From positions 186,001-250,000 of the forward strand of contig JAVJQS010000001.1 in NCBI GenBank assembly GCA_040218815.1: a DNA stretch of 64,000 bases. Reading direction: 5' to 3'. The notes below the pieces were generated by a model. That model was not told the DNA's origin. It saw only the letters and a list, made by a program, of their open reading frames with translations, and made no database searches. Below, piece by piece: positions 52,444 through 61,285 of this stretch. Position numbers and translations under genes: made by a program. The first letter of the stretch is position 1; every line of letters starts with the position of its first letter. The DNA comes from JAVJQS01 sp040218815. GTDB taxonomy: Bacteria > Bacteroidota > Bacteroidia > Flavobacteriales_E > Vicingaceae.

Positions 52444-52925
52444 ATTTCTTGAGAAAAATTAAATTTTTGGAGTTGTTTTTTCTGAAATCTACCGTTGATC
52501 CATGTAGGGTCTAAATCTGCACCATAAGACTTATAAAAATCAATAGCAGGTTGATTCCAATCTAAGACTTGCCATTCCATTCTACCACAGTTTCGATTTT
52601 TCGCCTCTAACATTACCGCTTCAAATAGTGCTTTGCCTGCACCTATTCCTCTTTTATCTTCTGTAACTATTAAGTCTTCCAAATATAAACTGCGCCCTTT
52701 CCAAGTAGAGTATTTCTCATAATAAATGGCCATGCCTATCACCTCATTTCCTTGAAGTGCAGTAAAGCTTCCAAAAATAGCATCTATCCCAAAGCCTTCT
52801 TGTTCAAGGTTTTCAATTGTTATTGATACCTCATCAGGTGCTTTTTCATAATCGGCTAACTCTTGAATTAACTTCAAATAACTTTCGCAATCTTCTATCC
52901 TACCTTTTCGAATTGTAAACTCCAT
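52440..52925 (-). CDS. GNAT-family N-acetyltransferase
   Basis: A 161-residue acetyltransferase with the GNAT core: 'LYLEDLIVTEDKRGIGAGKALFEAV' holds the acetyl-CoA-binding R-G-x-G segment (about residues 84-100), and 'CGRMEWQVLDWNQPAIDFYKSYGA' the downstream part. This layout resembles the diamine/spermidine acetyltransferase-like subgroup, but the substrate cannot be told. A minus-strand TACTTTTG element (52936-52943) lies eleven bases before the ATG. It overlaps lysC, so the two are co-expressed. Confidence 0.88.
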   Translation of the reverse strand: MEFTIRKGRIEDCESYLKLIQELADYEKAPDEVSITIENLEQEGFGIDAIFGSFTALQGNEVIGMAIYYEKYSTWKGRSLYLEDLIVTEDKRGIGAGKALFEAVMLEAKNRNCGRMEWQVLDWNQPAIDFYKSYGADLDPTWINGRFQKKQLQKFNFSQEI

Positions 52926-53045
52926 AATCTAGTCTCAAAAGTACGGAGGATCAATGGTTTTTTGAAATAGCACTATAAAAGTTGCTTAGCATTGATTTTG
53001 CGATATTTGCCTTTTCGAAAAAAAATATAAAAGCAAGTCCAAATT

Positions 53046-54041
53046 ATGAATGGAGTTAAAACTTTAAGTGAGTTTATTACTGAAAGACAAGACGATTTCC
53101 CTTATGCAACAGGGGAGCTAAGTCGTTTATTGAATGATATTGTGATTGCTACAAAAATTGTAAACCGGGAGGTCAATAAAGCTGGCTTAGCAGATATTTT
53201 AGGCGCTACAAGCAGTGAGAACATTCAAGGTGAAACTCAACAAAAGCTTGATGTGCTTGCAGACAATCAATTTATTGCAGCCTTTAAAAATGGTGGTGAA
53301 GTATGTGGAATCGCCTCTGAAGAAAATGATGATTTTGTTGCTTTCGATTCTGAACTATCAAAAAATGGCAAGTATGTAGTTGCATTTGATCCATTGGATG
53401 GTTCATCTAATATTGATGTAAATGTTTCAATTGGCACAATTTTTAGCATTTACCGCAGAAAATCAAAGATTGGACAACTAGCTGAAGAGTCAGACTTTTT
53501 ACAAAGTGGAGAAAACCAAGTGGCTGCAGGATATGTCGTATATGGCTCCTCAACCATGTTGGTTTATACAACTGGCAAAGGTGTAAATGGTTTTACCTTG
53601 GATCCATCAATAGGTGAATTTTGCTTGTCGCACCCCAATTTGAAAATTCCAGAAAATGGAAAAATCTTCTCTATGAATGAGGGGAATTTAGCCTACTGTT
53701 CAGAAGCAATTAAAAAATATGTTGATTACTGCAAAGCAATAGACAAGGATACAAAACGACCTTATTCAGCTAGATATATTGGATCTATGGTAGCTGATTT
53801 TCATAGGAATTTAATTAAAGGTGGTATTTTTATTTATCCTGAAACAAGTAAGTCTCCAGAAGGCAAACTGCGGTTGTTATATGAAAGTAACCCTATGGCC
53901 ATGATTTTGGAGCAAGCAGGGGGACTAGCAGAAACAGGCAAAGGGAGAATATTAAAGATTTCACCTAGTAAATTACATCAACGAGTCCCAACAATATTAG
54001 GATCTAAAAATATGGTGGAAAAACTGCTGTCTTTTTACTAG
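53046..54041 (+). CDS. fbp: Class I fructose-1,6-bisphosphatase
   Basis: A 331-residue gluconeogenic enzyme hydrolysing fructose-1,6-bisphosphate to fructose-6-phosphate. Metal-binding and catalytic blocks are intact: 'CGIASEENDDF', 'FDPLDGSSNIDVNVSIGTIF' (about residues 116-135), 'YSARYIGSMVADFHRNL' and 'KLRLLYESNPMAMILEQAGG'. It is single, with its start at the ATG at 53046. Confidence 0.97.
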   Translation: MNGVKTLSEFITERQDDFPYATGELSRLLNDIVIATKIVNREVNKAGLADILGATSSENIQGETQQKLDVLADNQFIAAFKNGGEVCGIASEENDDFVAFDSELSKNGKYVVAFDPLDGSSNIDVNVSIGTIFSIYRRKSKIGQLAEESDFLQSGENQVAAGYVVYGSSTMLVYTTGKGVNGFTLDPSIGEFCLSHPNLKIPENGKIFSMNEGNLAYCSEAIKKYVDYCKAIDKDTKRPYSARYIGSMVADFHRNLIKGGIFIYPETSKSPEGKLRLLYESNPMAMILEQAGGLAETGKGRILKISPSKLHQRVPTILGSKNMVEKLLSFY

Positions 54042-54090
54042 AAATCTTAACGGTGTATTTTGACAAAAACCTCATTTAAAATTAGGACTC

Positions 54091-56121
54091 TTGCAAATTA
54101 GGAACAAAGCGTTTTCAAGTTTTATTAGCTTGTTTCTGGTTTGTGTTTTAACTACACAAGCACAAGACTATACTTCTAAAAGTCAAAGTGAAAAACTGCA
54201 AGCTTTCCTCGATAAGATTGCTAAAGCAAATGACTTTATAAGCTCAGATTCAGCTTTAGCAAGACAAACTATTAATGGTGTTGACTTAGTTAACACCTCT
54301 TTAGCAGATAGTAATTATAGAAAACTCGTCAATTCAAAAATTGAATTTTATGAAACTCACTTTGATGTTTTGGAAATTACCGATGAGTTAACTGCTGCAA
54401 TAGAAGGGCAAGACGAGGATAGAAAGGCTTTTCTGCATGACCAACTCGCTCAGTTATATTTTAACGCCTTTGAATTTGAAAAGGCTTTAAACCACTTACA
54501 GTATCTAATAGATTTCTATGCAAATGCAGACTCAAGTGAGAAACATGGTGAATTATTACTTCGCAAGAGCGCTCTTCTCAATGCTCAAGGGCAATATATC
54601 GAATCAATAGAAACAACTTTTGAAGCAGTTGACCAATTTAAAAATTCAAATGAAAGTAAGCACTTAGCTTTTTCATACTTGCAAATCGGCTCTACTTATC
54701 TTTTTATAGAATTTTATAACGAAGCTGAGGAATACTATAAATTAGCGGGAGAGCAATTCTTAGGTTTTGGGGATACATTAGGGTATGCAATCTGTGAATC
54801 AAATATAGCTCTTGTTGAATATGAAAGAGAAAATTATAAAACTGCTATTCAACTTCTCAAAAAAAATCTTCCAAGCATTATTAAAAGTAATCGAAAAACC
54901 ATTAGCAGTTTTGCCTTCCAAGCTTTAAGTGATTGCTATTTTAAATTAGTGAACCATGATAGCGCTTTATATTTTATAAATAAATCCTTTGAAGTTGATA
55001 AGGAGATGGAATACACAGCCGGTCTAACTAAGGATTATTCTATGTTAGCTGAACTTGCGTACTTGAGTGGAGACAATAAAAAAGCCCTCAATTTTGGAAA
55101 AAAGGCGATTGATCATCTTCAACTTGCTGAAGATTTTCAATTACATTCACAAGTGGCCTTACTGATGGCTAATTTGCACGAACAAAGTGGCAATCCTATT
55201 GAAAGCAATCGCTTTTTGCGAAAGTATATTGCGCTAAACGATAGCTTAAAGATTGAAAATGAGGTTATTGAAAGGATTGCTCATCAAGAAAATAGCAAAT
55301 TAAAAGCAACTGAGTTTGAGCTGGAGTTAGCAATTGAAAAAGAGAAACTTCAAAAGAGAGAGAATAAAAACCAACAATATATTATTTGGAGTTTAATAGC
55401 TTTAATTCTCATAAAAGCCATCTTATTCTTTTTAATTTGGAAAGCCAACCGCAAAAATAAGCGCCTGAATGAAGAGCTGTTTCATAAGAAACAAGAGCTA
55501 GAAGAAGAGTTAAAAATCAAACGATCATTGTTGCAAGAAATACATCATCGCGTTAAAAATAACTTGCAAGTCATCTCTAGTATGTTGAGCATACAAGCTC
55601 AATATTTGAAAAACGAGAAATTGGAGAAAATTATTGATGAGTGTCGAGGTAGAATTAACTCAATGTCTTTAATTCATGAAAGCTTATATAAGTCTGAAAA
55701 ACGGAGAAATCCATTATTTAACGAATACATCAAAGAGTTAATCCCTCAACTAATTGATACCTATCAAGTAGATCAAAGTAAGATAAAATTAAAATTTGAG
55801 GTTGAAAAAATAGAACTAAACCTTGACGAATCCATGCCATGTGGCCTAATTATTAACGAGGTTGTTTCAAATGCAATAAAACATGCTTTCCCCGGTGAAA
55901 GAAATGGAGAAATTCATATTGAAATGAAAGAAGTTGAAGGTTGTGTTAAACTTAAAATAGCCGATAATGGTATTGGAATTTCACCTGATTTTAAACCACA
56001 AGAACAAAATACATTTGGTTATTTACTAATTTACACCCTCGCAGCTCAATTGGAAGCTGAAGTGAATATTGAAACAACAAATGGTTTAAGCTACGAGTTC
56101 TTTTGGAAAAAAGGTATTTAA
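54091..56121 (+). CDS. TPR-containing sensor histidine kinase (HisKA_2 type)
   Basis: A 676-residue sensor. The start is TTG at 54091, giving a clean signal peptide (about 1-25). The periplasmic part (90-390) is made of tetratricopeptide repeats, followed by a coiled coil, one membrane helix (about 428-450, 'IIWSLIALILIKAILFFLIW') and a cytoplasmic kinase. The phospho-acceptor box is 'LLQEIHHRVKNNLQVISSML' (His about 485) of the HisKA_2/HWE-like class; the ATPase has 'NEVVSNAIKHAF' and 'IADNGIGI'. No response regulator is adjacent, so it is an orphan kinase. The signal sensed through the TPRs is unknown. The next gene follows after 29 bases. Confidence 0.88.
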   Translation: MQIRNKAFSSFISLFLVCVLTTQAQDYTSKSQSEKLQAFLDKIAKANDFISSDSALARQTINGVDLVNTSLADSNYRKLVNSKIEFYETHFDVLEITDELTAAIEGQDEDRKAFLHDQLAQLYFNAFEFEKALNHLQYLIDFYANADSSEKHGELLLRKSALLNAQGQYIESIETTFEAVDQFKNSNESKHLAFSYLQIGSTYLFIEFYNEAEEYYKLAGEQFLGFGDTLGYAICESNIALVEYERENYKTAIQLLKKNLPSIIKSNRKTISSFAFQALSDCYFKLVNHDSALYFINKSFEVDKEMEYTAGLTKDYSMLAELAYLSGDNKKALNFGKKAIDHLQLAEDFQLHSQVALLMANLHEQSGNPIESNRFLRKYIALNDSLKIENEVIERIAHQENSKLKATEFELELAIEKEKLQKRENKNQQYIIWSLIALILIKAILFFLIWKANRKNKRLNEELFHKKQELEEELKIKRSLLQEIHHRVKNNLQVISSMLSIQAQYLKNEKLEKIIDECRGRINSMSLIHESLYKSEKRRNPLFNEYIKELIPQLIDTYQVDQSKIKLKFEVEKIELNLDESMPCGLIINEVVSNAIKHAFPGERNGEIHIEMKEVEGCVKLKIADNGIGISPDFKPQEQNTFGYLLIYTLAAQLEAEVNIETTNGLSYEFFWKKGI

Positions 56122-56150
56122 GCTTTAAAGCGTAATCATAAATAATAGAT

Positions 56151-57878
56151 ATGAAAAGGGATATCCTTTTTTTTATTCTTCTTATCAGTGGACTAATTGC
56201 AGTGTATTCCAATAGTTTGCAATTTGATTTCACCAATTTAGACGATCAAGTGCAGGTAGTAAATAATACAGCTATCCGTTCATTGAATTGGGAAAATTTA
56301 CGGACTATCTTTAGCTCTACTTCTGTAGGGATGTACCAACCTTTTACCACACTCTTGTACGCGTTGGCATATCAATTGGACAGCTTAAATCCTTACGCTT
56401 TTTCTGTTTTTTCTTTGGCTTTTCATGTCCTGAACTGTTCTTTAATTTTCATTTTGCTAAAGAAACTTCAAGTTGATACCATAGCTAGGTATTTTTTAGT
56501 AGCCCTATTTGCCTTTCATCCTATGCAGGTGGAAAGTGTAGTTTGGGTATCTGCTTTTAGCACACTTGTTTTTACTTTCTTCTATATTTTGAGTTTTACT
56601 TCCTTTATAGAGAGCGAACAACACAATTCAAAGAAAAGCTATTGGTTAAGTTTATTTTTATTTCTATTGGCTTGTTTTTCTAAGTCAATGGCCATCACTT
56701 TACCCGTAATTCTTACTTTATATTTAATCATTAAAAAACCGATAAAAGAAATTAATTGGGTAAAACTAGTGCCTTATTATCTAATTTCAATCGTATTTGG
56801 TTTAATCACTATTTTCTCGCGTGAAGCAGCTGGTCACTTGTCGGATTTATCTGTTCAATTTAATTGGTTTGATCGTATCTTCCTAATCAGCTATTCCGTT
56901 CTATTTTACCCGTTTAAATTTCTATTTCCTCTTGAGCTTTCAGTTTTTTACCCCTACCCAGAGTTGAATAACGGAGCTTTACCTTGGATTTATTATGTCT
57001 CGCTACCAGCACTGTTAGGGCTATTTATTCTTATTTGGAAGTACAGAAAAAATTCATTTATCCTGTTTGGTGCGGGCTTTTATCTCATTAGTATTGCTTT
57101 AGTCTTACAAATCATACCAGTGGGAAATCAGTTGACTACTGACCGTTATATTTACTTGCCATTAGTTGGATTATTAATCATTCTCGCACATCTTATCAAA
57201 AATATAAAGCCCTCAATTACTTACTTGCTCCTAATTATTCCTGTGCTTCTTGCTTTTAAGAGCCACAATCGAACTGCTATTTGGGAAAACGATGGACTAA
57301 TTTGGGAAGATGTTATTGAGCAATATCCCAAAGTAGCCCAGGCACATAATAACTTAGGCTCTTATTTACTTACAAAAAACCAACAAAATGCTGCTTTTAA
57401 GGAATTTAATTTAGCAATAAAGCAAAAACCTTATTATGCCGATGCTTATTCGAACCGGGGAAATTTATTGGCTCAGCAGGGTAAAATTCAAGAGGCTATT
57501 GCCGATTTTAACAAAGCAATTGAACTTCGACCTCATGCAGATGCCTATTTTAATCGTGCAAATATTTATGCTCAACAAGACCAATTACAGCAAGCAATAG
57601 CTGATTATTCCGAGAGCTTAGCACTGAAGAAAAGTGCAGATACGTATACGAATCGAGCGTTTGCGTATTTAAAAATCAATTCCCCCAAGCAAGCCTTAAG
57701 TGATTTGAATAAAGCGCTTGCGATAAAGCCAAATTTTAGCAGAGCTTATTTTCTAATGGGGATGAGTTATCAGTTTGAGCAACAACCAGCAAAAGCTTGT
57801 TCCGCTTTTCAACGAGCTTCTGCCTTAGGAAGTCAGAATGCAAAGGCTGCTTATCGCGATTATTGCCTTAACCAGTAA
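56151..57878 (+). CDS. TMTC-like membrane protein with C-terminal TPRs
   Basis: A 575-residue protein. The first 375 residues have about ten membrane helices. The N-terminal loop has acidic 'NLDDQVQVVNN' and 'GMYQPFTTLLYAL', then 'AFHPMQVESVVWVSAFSTL', resembling the GT-C fold of TMTC/PMT-type protein O-mannosyltransferases. Residues 392-570 form about five TPRs ('AYSNRGNLLAQQGKIQEAIADFNKAIEL' pattern). Bacterial TMTC-like proteins may glycosylate secreted proteins, but activity here is inferred from fold alone. The C-terminus overlaps the convergent prmC by eleven bases. Confidence 0.82.
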   Translation: MKRDILFFILLISGLIAVYSNSLQFDFTNLDDQVQVVNNTAIRSLNWENLRTIFSSTSVGMYQPFTTLLYALAYQLDSLNPYAFSVFSLAFHVLNCSLIFILLKKLQVDTIARYFLVALFAFHPMQVESVVWVSAFSTLVFTFFYILSFTSFIESEQHNSKKSYWLSLFLFLLACFSKSMAITLPVILTLYLIIKKPIKEINWVKLVPYYLISIVFGLITIFSREAAGHLSDLSVQFNWFDRIFLISYSVLFYPFKFLFPLELSVFYPYPELNNGALPWIYYVSLPALLGLFILIWKYRKNSFILFGAGFYLISIALVLQIIPVGNQLTTDRYIYLPLVGLLIILAHLIKNIKPSITYLLLIIPVLLAFKSHNRTAIWENDGLIWEDVIEQYPKVAQAHNNLGSYLLTKNQQNAAFKEFNLAIKQKPYYADAYSNRGNLLAQQGKIQEAIADFNKAIELRPHADAYFNRANIYAQQDQLQQAIADYSESLALKKSADTYTNRAFAYLKINSPKQALSDLNKALAIKPNFSRAYFLMGMSYQFEQQPAKACSAFQRASALGSQNAKAAYRDYCLNQ

Positions 57879-58713
57879 ATACTGCTCGTACTAAACGATC
57901 TCGGTCATAGAGGTCCTGCTTTAGTTCAATTGAATTAAAAAGCTTACTTGATTTAAGTAAAGCCACTACCTCATTTCCTAAATCTTCATGGATTTCCCAG
58001 TATAAGCTGCCGCCTACTTTTAGCATTTCCGGGGCAATTGTAATCATTCTTTTATAAAAAGTTAGAGGGTCTCCAATAGGTGCCAAAGCAATTAAGGGCT
58101 CATGTTCTACCACATTTTTATCCAAACCCTTTAATTCTTCTTGCTTTACGTAAGGGGGGTTACTTACTACAATATCATATTGCTTTTTGGGTGTTTGTGT
58201 TAGTATATCCAACAAACTAAAATTTACTGAGGCATTTAGCATTTTAGCATTTATTTCAGCTACTTCATTTGCTTCAGCCGATATTTCGCAGGCATCAACC
58301 TGCTTAAAATCACCTTCTAGGCTAAGGGTTATAGGAATACAACCACTACCAGAACCAATATCTAATATACTTAAGCCCTCCGTTTGTTCTCTTTCTAAAA
58401 TCCACAGCACCAGTTCCTCTGTTTCTGAACGTGGGATAAGAACACGCTTATCTACATAAAATTCACGCCCATAAAAACTTGTTTCATTGATGATGTAATC
58501 AATTGGAACATGTTGTTTTAATTGCTCAACAGCTTGGTTAATGGATTTAATATGCACTTGACTAATTACTTCTTCTGCATTTACAGTTTGTTGAACCCGA
58601 CTTAAGTCCAAAAACTTTTCAAAAAGAAGATTGAGCAACTGTTGCGTCTCTCGCTCAGTAAATTGGGTCTCCAATTCTTGCTTTAGCTTCTTTTTTAGTT
58701 CACCCAACTTCAT
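57868..58713 (-). CDS. prmC: Release factor glutamine methyltransferase
   Basis: A 281-residue SAM-dependent enzyme that methylates the Gln of the GGQ motif of peptide release factors. SAM motif I is 'ILDIGSGSGCIPITLS' (about 113-128) and the catalytic loop is 'IVVSNPPYVK' (NPPY). The helical N-terminal substrate-binding domain and 'RVLIPRSETEELV' are present. It is divergent from ribD, 34 bases apart. Confidence 0.96.
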   Translation of the reverse strand: MKLGELKKKLKQELETQFTERETQQLLNLLFEKFLDLSRVQQTVNAEEVISQVHIKSINQAVEQLKQHVPIDYIINETSFYGREFYVDKRVLIPRSETEELVLWILEREQTEGLSILDIGSGSGCIPITLSLEGDFKQVDACEISAEANEVAEINAKMLNASVNFSLLDILTQTPKKQYDIVVSNPPYVKQEELKGLDKNVVEHEPLIALAPIGDPLTFYKRMITIAPEMLKVGGSLYWEIHEDLGNEVVALLKSSKLFNSIELKQDLYDRDRLVRAVFTG

Positions 58714-58743
58714 TGGCCGAAATTAGTATTTTCTATACTTTTG
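58713..58743 (+). promoter_or_regulatory. Promoter of the ribD operon
   Basis: TTG (58713-58715), 20 bases, TACTTTTG (58736-58743): a full match to the consensus. The first start codon (GTG, 58748) lies only five bases beyond, at about the expected transcription start. Confidence 0.65.
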
Positions 58744-58747
58744 AAGA

Positions 58748-59794
58748 GTGTCAAATAATCACAATTACTTTATGCAACGCGCCATCCAATTGGCCAAGCA
58801 GGGCAAATTTTCCGTAGCCCCCAATCCAAGAGTAGGAGCTGTGGTAGTGCATAATAACAAGATCATAGGTGAAGGGTATCATGCAAAATTTGGGGAAGCA
58901 CATGCTGAGGTGAATGCTATTGAGTCTGTAAAAGATCAACGCCTGCTGAGCGAGTCTACCTTCTATGTAACCCTAGAACCGTGCTCGCATCGAGGGAAAA
59001 CACCGCCTTGTGCCGACCTTATTTTAAAACACAAAATACCAAGAGTTGTAATTTGTAACAAAGACCCTTTTGACCAAGTTGATGGAAACGGCATCAAAAA
59101 ATTAACTGATAATGGTGTAGCCGTAATTACTGGCATTTTAGAAAAGCGTGGACGTGAATTAAACAAGCGTTTTTTTACTTTTCATGAACAAAAACGGCCT
59201 TACATTATTTTAAAATGGGCTGAAACTTCTGACGGATTTATTAGCAGAAAAAAAGCTGCTATTAATAATAACAACTGGATTACTAACAGCTTATCTAAAC
59301 AACTGGTGCATCAATGGAGAGCTGAAGAACAAGCTATTTTGGTAGGAAGAAAAACGGTAGAAACCGACAATCCACAATTAGACTGCAGAGAGTTTGATGG
59401 TAAAAATCCTATTCGACTAGTAATAGATCCTGCAGCTCAACTTGATCATTCAAAACTTATTTTTAATACATCTGCTACAACGATTGTACTAAATGAAATG
59501 CAGAGTTCTAAGAAAGGGAATATAGAATATGTTCAATTTGAATTTGGTAAAAACTTTATGAAAGCATTTAATAACTTTTGTTTTGACCGCCAAATTCAAT
59601 CTGTATTTGTAGAAGGAGGCAGAACTACTCTATCGGAGTTTATTGATGAAGAAAATTGGGATGAGTGTCGTATTTTTAAAAATGAAACAAAATTTGGCGA
59701 TGGTATTTTAGCTCCTGAATTCAACGGTATTTTAATGGCTGAAGAGCTGTTGAATGGAGACCATTTATCCACTTATTTTAGGGAAATTAAATGA
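58748..59794 (+). CDS. ribD: Riboflavin biosynthesis deaminase/reductase
   Basis: A 348-residue bifunctional enzyme in riboflavin synthesis. The N-terminal zinc deaminase has 'HAEVNAIESV' and 'PCSHRGKTPPCADL' (zinc ligands His and two Cys). The C-terminal reductase has 'PYIILKWAETSDGFI' and 'SVFVEGGRTTLSEF'. The listed start is GTG at 58748, which gives the usual residues before the first helix ('NYFMQRAIQLAKQG'). The alternative ATG at 58772 would leave room for a leader after the promoter. Its stop overlaps the EamA gene. Confidence 0.95.
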   Translation: MSNNHNYFMQRAIQLAKQGKFSVAPNPRVGAVVVHNNKIIGEGYHAKFGEAHAEVNAIESVKDQRLLSESTFYVTLEPCSHRGKTPPCADLILKHKIPRVVICNKDPFDQVDGNGIKKLTDNGVAVITGILEKRGRELNKRFFTFHEQKRPYIILKWAETSDGFISRKKAAINNNNWITNSLSKQLVHQWRAEEQAILVGRKTVETDNPQLDCREFDGKNPIRLVIDPAAQLDHSKLIFNTSATTIVLNEMQSSKKGNIEYVQFEFGKNFMKAFNNFCFDRQIQSVFVEGGRTTLSEFIDEENWDECRIFKNETKFGDGILAPEFNGILMAEELLNGDHLSTYFREIK

Positions 59795-60660
59795 TATACC
59801 TTCTGCTCAGCATTTTATGCTCTACTGCTATTTTTATCATTTTCAAAGCATTTGAAAAGTATAAAGTCGATAACTTTTCAGCCATTGTCATCAACTATGT
59901 AATTGCCACTTTAACAGGATTTTTGGCAGTAGATAAAATCCCAAGTATTTCAGAGGTTGCTGCTAGTCCGTGGTTTGTGAACAGCCTCATTCTAGGATTC
60001 TTTTTTATTGTTTTGTTTAATATCATGGCTGTTACCGCTCAAAAACTGGGACCCTCTGTCGCTTCTGTAGCAAATAAGATGGCTTTAATTATTCCAGTAA
60101 TGTTTGCAGTATTTTATTACAACGATACCCTAACCACCTTTAAATTACTGGGAGTACTTTTTGCTTTAGTAGGAATTTACTTGACTACCTTAAAACCAAA
60201 AGCAATAAAAAAGAAATTCAATTGGGGTTTATTAATGATTCCCCTTGTTTTATTTCTAGGTTCAGGTTTCATTGATACTTTCATTAAATTCAATCAGGAA
60301 ATGCATTTGAATGACAACACCAATGCCTCTAAGTTGTTCTCCTCTATGATATTTTTAACGGCATTTACTTTAGGTGTGATTGCCTTAATTTTCAGAAAGA
60401 AAAACACTTTTAGTAATGCTACAATAATCGGCGGATTAGTGCTGGGCTTTGTCAACTACGGCTCCATTTATTTTATTATTCAGGCGTTTAATGTATCTAA
60501 TTTAGAAAGTTCTGTAGTATTCCCGCTAAACAATATGGGTGTTGTGATTTTGACTTGTCTAGCTTCATTTAGCTTGTTTAAAGAGAAATTCAGCCCAATG
60601 AATAAACTTGGAATTGCGTTTTCAATTCTTGCCATACTGCTAATATCCTTCTCCAAATGA
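59791..60660 (+). CDS. EamA/DMT-family transporter
   Basis: A 289-residue protein with about ten membrane helices arranged as two repeats, as in the drug/metabolite transporter superfamily ('LGVLFALVGIYLTTLKPK' ends the first half; 'FSILAILLISFSK' the second). It is the middle gene of a three-gene unit with four-base overlaps on both sides. Neighbouring ribD raises the possibility of flavin or precursor transport, but the substrate is not determined by sequence. Confidence 0.88.
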   Translation: MIYLLLSILCSTAIFIIFKAFEKYKVDNFSAIVINYVIATLTGFLAVDKIPSISEVAASPWFVNSLILGFFFIVLFNIMAVTAQKLGPSVASVANKMALIIPVMFAVFYYNDTLTTFKLLGVLFALVGIYLTTLKPKAIKKKFNWGLLMIPLVLFLGSGFIDTFIKFNQEMHLNDNTNASKLFSSMIFLTAFTLGVIALIFRKKNTFSNATIIGGLVLGFVNYGSIYFIIQAFNVSNLESSVVFPLNNMGVVILTCLASFSLFKEKFSPMNKLGIAFSILAILLISFSK

Positions 60661-61259
60661 GCAGTTTCAACACCTTAGCCAGAAAATCAGAGTCGCTTTA
60701 CAAGGAAAAAGGAAGCAAGTTTATTGCTTATGCTCTTCCCATTAATTCAGTGGAAGACAGCAAAAAGGAATTAGAACAAATACAGGCAAAACATGCCAAA
60801 GCAGGTCATTTTTGTTCGGCTTTGCTATTAGGGATTGGTGATGCTGAATATTTTCTTAGCAATGATGACGGAGAGCCTTCGAATTCTGCTGGGGCTCCTA
60901 TATTAGGTCAAATTCGCTCACACGAATTGACGAATGTATACCTGGTGGTGGTGAGGTATTTTGGTGGCACCAAATTGGGTGTTGGTGGCTTGATTTCAGC
61001 TTATAAAACCGCTGCTGCTCAAGCTATTGCAAAAAATAAAATAATCATCCGAAAAATCAAAAAAACGCTAGAATTTGAGGTTGACTATTCCATTCTAGGC
61101 GATATTTTAGCCATAATAGATAAAAACAATTTACAAGTTGAAATGGACAACTCAGCAACTAAAGCAATTGTTAAGTTGATTGTCGAAGAAGAAAAGCTAG
61201 AGCAAGTTAAAGGATTATTTGATCGCTTCCAAGAGCTAAACTTTCATGAAAACAGTTAA
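60657..61259 (+). CDS. YigZ/IMPACT family protein (UPF0029)
   Basis: A 200-residue protein. The conserved IMPACT domain (about 1-130) has 'GSKFIAYALPI', 'SNDDGEPSNSAGAPILGQI' and 'VVRYFGGTKLGVGGLISAY'; the C-terminal ferredoxin-like DUF1949 domain follows. Homologues bind nucleic acid or ribosomes in model systems, but bacterial function is unsettled. It ends the ribD-EamA-YigZ unit. Confidence 0.92.
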   Translation: MSSFNTLARKSESLYKEKGSKFIAYALPINSVEDSKKELEQIQAKHAKAGHFCSALLLGIGDAEYFLSNDDGEPSNSAGAPILGQIRSHELTNVYLVVVRYFGGTKLGVGGLISAYKTAAAQAIAKNKIIIRKIKKTLEFEVDYSILGDILAIIDKNNLQVEMDNSATKAIVKLIVEEEKLEQVKGLFDRFQELNFHENS

Positions 61260-61285
61260 AAATACTGTTGATCAGCGTAATAACT

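Noticed and set aside
61251..61269. AACAGT/ACTGTT hairpin at the end of the YigZ gene
   Set aside because: Only six base pairs with an AT-rich loop, overlapping the stop codon, and no U tract; too weak to call a terminator.
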